Source: Bacillota bacterium
GTDB taxonomy: Bacteria > Bacillota > Sulfobacillia > Sulfobacillales > Sulfobacillaceae
Reading direction: 5' to 3'
DNA length: 64,000 bases
Assembly (NCBI GenBank): GCA_021820965.1
Contig: JAKACZ010000010.1
Span: 32,981 to 96,980 of the forward strand
Shown here: positions 35,461 to 43,542 of the stretch, piece after piece
How positions within the stretch are numbered: the first letter of the stretch is position 1
How the letters are laid out: each line of letters opens with the position of its first letter
Position numbers and translations under genes: made by a program
The notes under the pieces: generated by a model
Told to the model about the DNA's origin: nothing
The model's input: the letters and a program-made list of their open reading frames with translations, nothing else
Databases searched by the model: none

Positions 35461-36597
35461 ATGCATGAGGCACTGTCGATTCCGCTCACGGCGTTGCCCT
35501 TCTTGTTTACGACCTGTGCGGCAGTAGTAATTCCCCTGTTTTGGTGGTCGAGGCCTTTCGCTTATGTCGATCATGCGGCGATTCGCTTTAGCGTTGCTTT
35601 GGGCGCATGGGCGCTCGTTTCGGTTGGCTGGCTGTCCGCGCCGTTGGCCGCTGGTGCCGAGGCGTGGTATCGCTTTTTGGTCCCCTTAACCTTTCTCTTC
35701 GTGACAGCCTTGGTGGAAGCGTGGGGCCAATTGCTCCGGGCCCGCCTTCCGCGCCAATATTGGCTGCTTTATATTCTGGGCCTTGCCCTTTTCGTCGGCG
35801 CGTTCTTTTGGCATCCTGAATTGGTTCGAGCCGTCGGAGGATTTTGGCTTATTGTTGTGGGCCCGGCCCGGTGGGCTGTTCCTCTGATGGAGGTTTTGGG
35901 TACAGCGGGGGGGCTGGCTCTGACGCTTTTTGCACGGTACCAGTCCCGGGTGGCTCGGGTGGCTTTGGTGCTCACCGTCGTGATAGCGGGCATCATTGAG
36001 GTGGATAATGCTCTGATATCAGTTGGAAAACCGTTTCCCCTTGCGCCTGTGTGGCTCATTGGGCTGGCAATGCTGGCGTCGCTATCGCTGGCGTTTCGCC
36101 AGTCGTGGGAGCAATTGCCGGATGGGGCGTCAGAGGCGATGAGCCCTGAGGACGGTATTCGGTATGGGGTTCGGATGCTGCGTGCGCAGTCGTTAGGTGT
36201 GCTATTGGTAGGTGTCGAGGCTTTTCGAGATTGGCCGCGCGTGTGGGGCGAAGAGGCCGCTATGCAAGTTTCGACCGAACTGGGCCATGAACTTCGACAA
36301 ATTTGCCGCCGGCAAGATCGGGTAGTGCGTTGGGACGGCGGGGGGTTCATCATGATTTTTCCCGGGATTCCGTTCCATCAAGAGCACACTGTTAGGGACC
36401 GAACGGCACGGGCCCTTGGTGCTCTCATTGTGCGGGTAGACGACGCTTCGGTGGCGTTGTTAGACGTGGTGGGCTTCGGATGGGCCTGGGGCGCTCAAGG
36501 TGCGTCATTTATTCAGGTCGTGGAGCAGGCCGGGCGAGCCCTCAACGAAGCTCGATGGAGGGCCAGGCGGTCGCCCCGTCCGGGAGTGGCGGAATAG
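35461..36597 (+). CDS. Membrane protein with degenerate GGDEF-like domain
   Basis: A 378-residue protein. The first 215 residues hold about seven hydrophobic segments, like the 7TM sensor of some histidine kinases and cyclases. The C-terminal region LGHELRQICRRQDRVVRWDG, then GGFIMIFPGIP, aligns with the GGDEF signature context (R..D.vaR.GGDEF.i..p), but the active-site motif is DGGGF. Diguanylate cyclase activity is therefore unlikely; it may bind ligand or act as a scaffold. ATG 35461 has AGAGGG ten bases upstream, whereas the TTG at 35452 is too close. It follows the methyltransferase by 169 bp. Confidence 0.65.
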   Translation: MHEALSIPLTALPFLFTTCAAVVIPLFWWSRPFAYVDHAAIRFSVALGAWALVSVGWLSAPLAAGAEAWYRFLVPLTFLFVTALVEAWGQLLRARLPRQYWLLYILGLALFVGAFFWHPELVRAVGGFWLIVVGPARWAVPLMEVLGTAGGLALTLFARYQSRVARVALVLTVVIAGIIEVDNALISVGKPFPLAPVWLIGLAMLASLSLAFRQSWEQLPDGASEAMSPEDGIRYGVRMLRAQSLGVLLVGVEAFRDWPRVWGEEAAMQVSTELGHELRQICRRQDRVVRWDGGGFIMIFPGIPFHQEHTVRDRTARALGALIVRVDDASVALLDVVGFGWAWGAQGASFIQVVEQAGRALNEARWRARRSPRPGVAE

Positions 36598-36605
36598 GCT
36601 CCCCA

Positions 36606-36809
36606 CTATGTCTGCAGATCCTTGTCAGCTTCCAACCGCATGAGAAATTGCAATTCGGAGCGGTGTTGTTGAACAATCCGTTGCGCTTGATATATCCAGA
36701 TTAGGTAGCGGATCGCCAGTGCGGCATGAACAATGTTTCCCCGTTTAAGGTGCCGATAGCACGCCCGGGCAACATCCTGGCGAAGTTGCGTCATCATGAG
36801 TTGCGCCAT
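36606..36809 (-). CDS. Small hypothetical protein (67 aa)
   Basis: A basic helical protein with no recognised domain (ACYRHLKRGNIVHAALAIRY). TAGGAAGTG is placed seven bases before the ATG, and the gene is convergent with the GGDEF-like gene, ending 8 bp from its stop. The signals make a real gene plausible; function unknown. Confidence 0.5.
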   Translation of the reverse strand: MAQLMMTQLRQDVARACYRHLKRGNIVHAALAIRYLIWIYQAQRIVQQHRSELQFLMRLEADKDLQT

Positions 36810-37116
36810 GATTCACACTTCCTAATGGTTTGCTATGTTATATGATTTGAGAAGCAAAATCGGACCAAGTACGGTAACGCTGTTTGGGTGCAAGCGGGCG
36901 CTGCCGCGTGATTGGTGCGTCCGATCATAATGATGGAAGAGAGGTGACCCCCAAGAGGTCAATGATACGCTCGCGCCCAGCCCTGGATTAGCCGGGAGAA
37001 AAGACCCCCGTATCAACCATAAAATCGGATAGCCGAGCGAGGCATCGTCGTTTCCCGGAACCATTGGCTTGAACATGGCATAATATGGAATCACCTTGCC
37101 GAAAGCGTGATGCGTG

Positions 37117-37512
37117 ATGTCGGTGCACCGTGCCGTGATATTTCAACGTTCGGCCCGCTTCGCGTACCGGACGGCCGATGGCTGGCAGCATTATCCGCTG
37201 CGGTGGGGGCGACACGGGAGACCGTTGCCAGGCCAGTACCTGGTGCGACTTCGCTATCGCGCGGTGCTCGGTAACCAACTGGTGTACCAGTGGTCCTTGA
37301 CCGGAGGCGTCATGTTGTCAGGCTGGCCCCAGGGGAACGGCGAGCCAGGGGTTCCGCGGCGAACTATTGGTCTTACAGTACAGGACGCCGCCCAGTTGGC
37401 GCAGTGGCTTTCCATTGGCGACCTCATCGTGGTAGTGCGCGGCACGCAGGTGATCGGCGAGTCGTTCGACGGCCGGCGTACATCGACTTATGGCTTCTCG
37501 TTAACGGAGTAG
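37117..37512 (+). CDS. Hypothetical protein (131 aa)
   Basis: A soluble product beginning MSVHRAVIFQRSARFAYRTA with a C-terminal half rich in beta-strand (DLIVVVRGTQVIGESFDG). No domain was recognised. No strong ribosome binding site is visible; a GTG at 37114 abuts the ATG. Codon composition matches the neighbours, which supports a coding role. Confidence 0.5.
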   Translation: MSVHRAVIFQRSARFAYRTADGWQHYPLRWGRHGRPLPGQYLVRLRYRAVLGNQLVYQWSLTGGVMLSGWPQGNGEPGVPRRTIGLTVQDAAQLAQWLSIGDLIVVVRGTQVIGESFDGRRTSTYGFSLTE

Positions 37513-37712
37513 CGGTCGGCCGGTACCTTAGTCGTTTGACACCTTATCGTTGCGCCCTTGCTAATTAGGCTAGTTCTCCGGTCATGGCTGCGCATACAAA
37601 GGGGCGTTGTCGGGTCTCGAAGGACACTAATGCACCAAACCCGGCACGCCAAAGTCAATTTGCTCGGACTAATGCGTAGAATAAAAAAACGGTTCGGAAA
37701 GCGGGGAGCGAG

Positions 37713-38126
37713 ATGTCAACTCCCAGCCAGGAAGACTATCTCGAGGCAATCTGGGTATTAACTAATGAAAAGGGATACGCCAGGGTAACCGATTTAGCGG
37801 AACGGCTCAACATTAGCCCGGCATCCGCCAGTAAGATGGTCCGCCGTCTGCATGAGTCGGGTCTATTAACCTATGAGCGCTATCGTGGGTTCAGCTTCAC
37901 CCCACGAGGACGGAAAACCGGCCGGCTGCTTTATGCTCGCCACCAAATCCTGGAACGTTTTCTGACGCATTTGGCCATCGGCACGCCGGAGGATATTCAC
38001 CGGATTGTAGAAGGGATTGAACACCACTTTGATGTAAACCGCGTGGGCCAAATCGAACGTCTCGTAACCTATATTGATGAGCACCCGGAGTGGTGGGATG
38101 TCTTCCGCCGAAAGGGCTCTTCTTAG
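37713..38126 (+). CDS. mntR: Manganese-responsive DtxR-family regulator MntR
   Basis: A 137-residue repressor closely similar to Bacillus MntR. The winged helix comprises VTDLAERLNISPASASKMVR. The metal ligands known for MntR are at equivalent places: Asp8 and Glu11 (QEDYLEAIW), His77 (ARHQIL), and Glu100, Glu103, His104 (VEGIEHH). Asp8, rather than the Met of DtxR, marks manganese specificity. The SH3-like third domain of DtxR is absent, as in MntR. GGGGAG lies six bases before the ATG. No Mn transporter lies in the window, so its targets are elsewhere. Confidence 0.92.
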   Translation: MSTPSQEDYLEAIWVLTNEKGYARVTDLAERLNISPASASKMVRRLHESGLLTYERYRGFSFTPRGRKTGRLLYARHQILERFLTHLAIGTPEDIHRIVEGIEHHFDVNRVGQIERLVTYIDEHPEWWDVFRRKGSS

Positions 38127-38881
38127 CAAAGTCCCACGCACGGCTGAAAAAGGTTCGGATGTCGCCTTTCTTCGCGATCGACTTCCCGTTCTGATAGACT
38201 TATCTGGGTCGGATCATCATTGATCACCCTTCCTCGTGTCATTGTCGAATGGCTAGAGGCGCCCTAATTCTCCCCACGGGTGAATCCGGGGCGTTCTAAA
38301 AACCTATACCTTCACACTCTTAGCGGCTCTCACTCCCGTTTGGGCAGAAGTTACAGCATCCGCTGCCTTATGATCCGGGAGGCCTTCTTTCTCGGACGAC
38401 CCGTTTTGATTCGGAAACGGGAGTAGCGGCCAAAGAATGGACGACGGCTGCTATCCACTCGCGGGTTGGTTTTGGATCGGCTGTTGCCAAGCCGTTCGCA
38501 GGAGCGGTTCCGCACCTGCTAAGAGTCTAAATCCTTGGCGATTTGGACGGTAACGAGCACGGACGCTCATGTACCGAATCCGACAACGTGCCTTTCGGCA
38601 CGCTCAGCCATGCAGGTCCCGATCACCAGACCCCTGTGCGCGCGAACATCGAACACGCCCGTTCTTTCCTGGTGTACGGTCTCACTGGAAATCGTTAAAA
38701 ACCTTATTGGCCCTATCGGGCCAGCCTGCTTATGACCTAAGGGGATGCCCCGATCGACCCCAGAGACGGGGATATCCCCTTACGATCGTTTACTCCTGAA
38801 AGGGAGGGGGTCAACGGTTTCCACGCGTAAGGGTGGGGGCTATACGCCCCAATTTGGTAAATTGTTTTGGTGACCGGCGCG
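38127..38881. other. Long intergenic region with several hairpins
   Basis: No protein gene is supported. G/C-rich self-complementary blocks occur at about 38277-38298 (CCCC..CGGGG), 38740-38775 (GGGGATGCCCC and GGGGATATCCCC) and 38843-38858 (GGGGC-TATAC-GCCCC). They could be transposon-end or structured RNA debris. None has a U-run typical of a terminator. Confidence 0.35.
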
Positions 38882-39376
38882 TTACTTCGGGGATGCAATT
38901 GGGGCTCCTTCCCGACGCATTGTTTCGGCAGCCCGTTGCACCGCGTTGACAATGTACTGGTAGCCTGTGCATCGGCAGAGGTTGCCGGCTAGCGCCTCTC
39001 GGATTTCGGCTCGGGTCGGGTTGGGATTCTCCTTGAGGAAATGCACGGCGGTGACTAAAAATCCCGGTGTGCAAAATCCACACTGCAAGGCGTGCTCTTG
39101 CCAGAAGGCTTCCTGTACCGGATGCAGGGTTTCGCCGCTTGCCAGCCCTTCGACGGTGACAACCTCGGAGCCGTCAGCTGTAACCGCCAGCGTCAGGCAC
39201 GAGCGTGTCGGCCGGCCGTCCATCAATACGGTGCAGACGCCGCAGACGCCTTGTTCGCAACCCAGGTGGGTTCCGGTCAATCCTAATTGGTCGCGAAGAA
39301 CGTCGGCCAAAAGCCAGCGCGGTTCGACCTCAAGATGATGCGTGGTCCCATTAACCTTCAGCGAAATCGAAGCCAT
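38882..39376 (-). CDS. Molybdenum hydroxylase small [2Fe-2S] subunit (CoxS-like)
   Basis: A 164-residue iron-sulfur subunit. The plant-type ferredoxin cluster GCEQGVCGVCTVLMDG and the second cluster GFCTPGF plus CRCTGYQYI bind two [2Fe-2S] centres that pass electrons from the molybdenum site to FAD. The ATG shares one base with the preceding stop (TAATG), and GGGGAGG lies eight bases upstream. It is last in an L-M-S operon encoding a complete heterotrimer. Confidence 0.94.
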   Translation of the reverse strand: MASISLKVNGTTHHLEVEPRWLLADVLRDQLGLTGTHLGCEQGVCGVCTVLMDGRPTRSCLTLAVTADGSEVVTVEGLASGETLHPVQEAFWQEHALQCGFCTPGFLVTAVHFLKENPNPTRAEIREALAGNLCRCTGYQYIVNAVQRAAETMRREGAPIASPK

Positions 39377-40260
39377 TAGTGTGACCTCCCCAGTTGTGTG
39401 GTGGTGCGGCGCTCTTCCATGGCGCGCTTGAATGCCTGTTGGATCAAAGTCTTGGCTAAATGGCGTCGGTGGCTCGCGGTCGCGTGCAAATCGTCCGCCG
39501 GATCGATGGCCCGAGAGACGGTGCAGGCAATATCCCGCCACAGATTGTCGCCGATCGGCTGGCCCCGCCATTCTTGTTCCATTTCCGGATCTCGCCAGGG
39601 GACGTCGGCCACTCCGCCAAGCGCCACCCGGGCATCCCGCACCGTTCCAGACGAATCGACGTCTACCGTGACGGCAGCGATGGCCAGGGCGAAATCTCCG
39701 GAGCGCACGGCATACTCCACAATCTGGCCTGCCGCCGTCTGTTTGGGAACTTGGACGGCGGTTAATAGTTCTGTTGGTTCGATCGCGGTGATGAAGAAAC
39801 TCAGAAAGAATTCCCGCGCGGGTATGGTGCGGGACTGTCCGGATGACTGAACTGTGAGTTCCCAATCCCCCAACACCGCGAGCACCGGCAGTTCTGCCGC
39901 CGGGTCGGCATGACACAGGCTCCCGCCAATGGTGCCGCGGGAGCGAATGGCGGGATGGCCGATGAGCGTCTCGGCCTGCGCGATGATGGGTGTGTACTTG
40001 CGTACCACGGGGCTCTGTTCCAACTGATAGTGCCGGACTAAAGCTCCAATGCTGAGTCTATCGGGCAACGTCTGAATTTCGGTGAGTTCGGTTACCTGGT
40101 TGATATCCACCAGAGCGCCCGGGCGCGCCAGGCGCATGTTCATCATAGGGACAAGGCTTTGGCCGCCAGCAAGAACCTTGGCCTCCTCCACGGCTCCGAT
40201 CAAGCTTAACGCTTCGGCTAATGTAGTGGGTCGATAGTAGTCGAACGCAGGCGGTTTCAT
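39376..40260 (-). CDS. Molybdenum hydroxylase FAD subunit (CoxM-like)
   Basis: A 294-residue FAD-binding subunit of the xanthine-dehydrogenase/CO-dehydrogenase family. The FAD loops AGGQSLVPMMNMRL (residues 32-45) and TIGGSLCHADPAAELP (about 111-126) are clear. It transfers electrons from the iron-sulfur subunit to an acceptor. Its ATG overlaps the large-subunit stop (ATGA), and its stop overlaps the small-subunit start, so the three are translationally coupled. Confidence 0.94.
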   Translation of the reverse strand: MKPPAFDYYRPTTLAEALSLIGAVEEAKVLAGGQSLVPMMNMRLARPGALVDINQVTELTEIQTLPDRLSIGALVRHYQLEQSPVVRKYTPIIAQAETLIGHPAIRSRGTIGGSLCHADPAAELPVLAVLGDWELTVQSSGQSRTIPAREFFLSFFITAIEPTELLTAVQVPKQTAAGQIVEYAVRSGDFALAIAAVTVDVDSSGTVRDARVALGGVADVPWRDPEMEQEWRGQPIGDNLWRDIACTVSRAIDPADDLHATASHRRHLAKTLIQQAFKRAMEERRTTTQLGRSH

Positions 40261-42533
40261 GATGCGTCACCTCTCTCATTCAGTGCGGTGAATAGTCGCC
40301 GTGGTGCCACGGGGGCATATTCCAGCACGAGTCCGCGGTCCCTGAAGGCATCTTCCACAGCAGCCAGCACAATGGCTTGCGATGGGATGATGCCCGCTTC
40401 GCCCACTCCCTTGTAGCCACCCGGATTGGTAGGGGCGGGATAGTCGCGGTGGTGTACCTCGATGTCGGGCATTTCGTTGGCTCCCGGAAGACGGTAATCC
40501 ATGAACGATGTGGTAAGCGGCTGACCGTCCGTTCCAAACAACATCTCTTCATAGAGCGCGGAACCCAGGCCTTGCACAATACCTCCGATAACCTGGCCGG
40601 TAGCAAGCAGCGGATTGATGACGTTTCCGCTATCATGCAAAATGACGTAGCGCTCAATCCGAACCTCGGCTGTGTCCTCGTCGACCCGGACGATGGCAGC
40701 ATGAGCGCCAAATCCGGCGGCTGGTTGATTCGATGAGAAGTAATCTTCGTATATCAGGGGCTGCGAGCCGCTCTTCCTCCTCTCGTGCGCCAGCGCGTTC
40801 CAGTCAAGCAAAATGCCCGGGACCCCTTTGACGGAAAAGCGGCCATCGGAAAACTGCACATCGTCGACGTGCGCTTCCAGTATGTGCGCGGCCAGTTCGC
40901 GCGCTTTGGTGATGAACCCTTGCCCGGCTATATGGGTCGCATTCCCAGCCATAATCATGGTGCGGCTGCCGAAGGTGCCGATACTTTTTTCGATGCGGTC
41001 CGTGTCCCCCTCAATCACCACGATTTGGTGTAACGGCACCTTGAGTGTGTCCGCCGCAATTTGGGCCAGGCTGGTCCGGTGGCCCTGACCCTGATTGGTG
41101 GCGCCGGTGGTGCAGAGGATGCGCCCATCGTCCTCAAGCTGCAACCGAACCCCTTCGAACCCGAATCCGGCGGAAATCTCGACACAGGCTGCAAGTCCCA
41201 GTCCTAACCGGATCCCGTCTTTCAAGGCTTTTTGTTGACGACCTCGAAACTCTGGGACGTCGATAACCTTAAGTAACTCCTGAAAGACCGCGGGATAATC
41301 ACCGGAATCGAGTGTTACACCTTGAATTCCGGTGCTATAGGGAAAGTCTTGCGGCCTGACCAGATTCTTCAGGCGAATGTCGGCACGGTCCATGCCCAGC
41401 TGGTCGGCGGCGCGATCCAGCATGCGCTCGATGACGTAATGCCCTTGTGGGCGGCCCGCACCGCGATACGGGGCTTGCGGCACCTTGTTGGTCATAACGA
41501 CGTAGCCGTCGATGGTGAAATTGGGAATGCGATAGGGGCCGGGGAGGTTGCGTGCGGTGCTTTGTGCCACCAACGTGCCTCCTCCGGGAAAGGCGCCGTT
41601 GTTCTGATAAAAGGTGTCGACCAAGGCGACGATAGAACCGTCGTTTTTGACCCCAAGCTTAACATGATGGGTTTGCTCCCGTTCCTGATACGTTCCTAAA
41701 AACTCTTCGAATCGGTCGCCCGCCCATTTGATCGGCCGTTGGTAGTGGCGCGCCAAATAGGCGACCAGTGCCTCTTCCGGATAACTTCCGTTCTTGACGC
41801 CAAAGCCGCCGCCCACTTCCGGCGTGATCACGCGTACTAGGCGCGGATCAAGGTTAAGCAGTGCCGCGATACGGTCCTTGGCCCGATGCACCGATTGGGT
41901 GGCATGGTAAATGGTGAGCGACCCGGCGTCGGCGTCGTATGCGGCGGCAACACCCCGGGGCTCCATCGGCTGGGCGCTTACCCGTCCCATCTTTAACGTG
42001 GCGGTAATCACATGGTCCGCCGCCTTCAGCGCGTTCTGCCCTTCACCGTGCGAGATTTCAATACGCTCCAAAATGTTTGTGCCAAAGTCAGGATGCAGAA
42101 TTAGCTCGTTGCCAGCGGCTGTTTCGGCGTCGATCAGTGCTGGAAGCGGCTCGTAATCGACTTCCACCAGATCAGCGGCATCTTCCGCAAGATACCGATT
42201 GTCCGCCAAAATGGCGGCAACGGGCTGGCCCACGTAGTGGACGCGTTGGTGACCTAAAATCGGAGGCGCTATGGGTGTCATCCCGGGCAGTGGGCGCCCA
42301 AGATCCGGCATATTAAACGCGGTAATCACCGCGTGAACGCCGGGCAAGCGTTGAGCCTTCTCGGTGCGAATGGTCCGGATCTTAGCGTGGGCGTGGGGTG
42401 AGCGGACCAACGCCATGACCCATTGTCCGTCGAAGCGGACATCACTAACGTACTGGCCCCGGCCTTGAACCAACATCGGATCTTCTACCCGCGGGATCGA
42501 ACGGCCAATCCAAGCATCCCTGATCGTCGCCAT
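40257..42533 (-). CDS. Molybdenum hydroxylase large catalytic subunit, form-II CoxL-like
   Basis: A 758-residue molybdopterin subunit. Conserved blocks are GGGFGVKNGSYPEE, the active-site loop PQAPYRGAGRPQGHY, TGATNQGQGHRT, and the C-terminal KGVGEAG with the catalytic glutamate. The loop reads AxYRGAGR, the form-II pattern; true CO dehydrogenases carry AYxCSFR with a catalytic cysteine. Activity on CO is thus uncertain, and an aldehyde, purine or other small substrate is equally likely. ATG 42533 has GAGG seven bases upstream. It heads the L-M-S operon; no maturation genes (CoxD/E/F-like) are present. Confidence 0.92.
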   Translation of the reverse strand: MATIRDAWIGRSIPRVEDPMLVQGRGQYVSDVRFDGQWVMALVRSPHAHAKIRTIRTEKAQRLPGVHAVITAFNMPDLGRPLPGMTPIAPPILGHQRVHYVGQPVAAILADNRYLAEDAADLVEVDYEPLPALIDAETAAGNELILHPDFGTNILERIEISHGEGQNALKAADHVITATLKMGRVSAQPMEPRGVAAAYDADAGSLTIYHATQSVHRAKDRIAALLNLDPRLVRVITPEVGGGFGVKNGSYPEEALVAYLARHYQRPIKWAGDRFEEFLGTYQEREQTHHVKLGVKNDGSIVALVDTFYQNNGAFPGGGTLVAQSTARNLPGPYRIPNFTIDGYVVMTNKVPQAPYRGAGRPQGHYVIERMLDRAADQLGMDRADIRLKNLVRPQDFPYSTGIQGVTLDSGDYPAVFQELLKVIDVPEFRGRQQKALKDGIRLGLGLAACVEISAGFGFEGVRLQLEDDGRILCTTGATNQGQGHRTSLAQIAADTLKVPLHQIVVIEGDTDRIEKSIGTFGSRTMIMAGNATHIAGQGFITKARELAAHILEAHVDDVQFSDGRFSVKGVPGILLDWNALAHERRKSGSQPLIYEDYFSSNQPAAGFGAHAAIVRVDEDTAEVRIERYVILHDSGNVINPLLATGQVIGGIVQGLGSALYEEMLFGTDGQPLTTSFMDYRLPGANEMPDIEVHHRDYPAPTNPGGYKGVGEAGIIPSQAIVLAAVEDAFRDRGLVLEYAPVAPRRLFTALNERGDAS

Positions 42534-42609
42534 CAATGCACCTCGTTTTTGTTCCTAGCTTATCAAATGTGAGGCGCTGTTGGGGGGGAATCACGGGAAC
42601 GGAAGGACT

Positions 42610-43450
42610 CACGCCGCGTTTGGACTTTTGGACACCAGTAGCGGGTACGGCCTCGAACACGCTCGGTGGTCACAATGCCGCCAATCCCACAAGGTTCTCC
42701 CTGGCGATAGTGGACACAAAGCTTTTGGGCGAAACTGGCCAGTCGTCATGCATCCGGATCCATGGCGGGGCCGACTCCTCCGGCTTGGACCGCTTTTGCA
42801 GCGTTCGAGGAACGATTTGACCGAGAATGGCCCAGTCATCTGGGCGCAGTGCCCTGGCTGGGGTACCGGGATACAGGCGGATTCGATGCAGGATCTCATC
42901 ACTGTAGACATTACCGATGCCAACAACCGCTCTTTGGTCCATGAGGCACGTCTTAATGGCTTTCGCACTCATGCGATATGCCTTCTCCCAGAGGTTGGTG
43001 CGATAGTCAGGGCCGAGCGGTTCAACCCCCAGCTGAGACAGCGGTCCTCAAGTTCCGCAGGGGTTAGAGCGTCGATCCGGCCAAGCCCAACGGAAGGAGA
43101 CGCGCCAGCCGACGGTGACAGCCGCCGTAGCGCTGTCCGCAAGGATTTGACACTCCCCACGGCTAAAGGCGGAGAATTCTTGCGAGGAACCGACTTACGT
43201 CAGCTTTACTCGCAAACGGCGAGGCAAACGCGCCCTACCCGGTCGCCCGCAGGTCTCCGGGTACTTGGAAAGATCGCTTGCCAAATCCTGTTAACGTATG
43301 GTCTTGACGACGCGATACATTTTACGCCTCCCACGATTGCGTGAGACAACCGCCAACGGGGTTTTACGGCATCTTTGATAACGCGATGCATCCGCTCATC
43401 CATGATTCCAGACGTCTACGATAGGTCTCCATTTCGGGCAACTCCGGCAT
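42610..43450 (-). pseudogene. Decayed formamidopyrimidine-DNA glycosylase (fpg/mutM)
   Basis: The N-terminus MPELPEMETYRRRLESW (ATG at 43450) has the catalytic Pro-Glu of Fpg. The H2TH region IKTCLMDQRAVVGIGNVYSDEI lies in another frame around 42860-42955. The intervening part is split over several frames and contains a transposon-end hairpin at 43150-43193. The C-terminal zinc finger has lost recognisable cysteine pairs. The gene is inactive. Fpg removes 8-oxoguanine, so this strain must rely on another copy or enzyme. Confidence 0.8.
43150..43193. repeat. IS200/IS605-like end hairpin (copy B) inside fpg
   Basis: ACACTCCCCACGGCTAAAGG followed by CGGAGAATTCTTGCGAGGAAC is the motif layout seen at IS605/IS1341 ends. 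It interrupts the fpg remnant between the N-terminal and H2TH parts. Confidence 0.55.
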
Positions 43451-43542
43451 GGCTCTAGAATGCGCCGACTGCTCGCTCCTATGCAACAATCCTCGCGGTA
43501 TAATCGTCAAAGGTACTGCGGAGGCAGTGCAAGGAGGCATAT

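Noticed and set aside
38569..38799. Open frames in the 38.1-38.9 kb gap considered as a TnpB remnant
   Set aside because: No DRDxNAA or zinc-finger CxxC motifs could be found in any frame.
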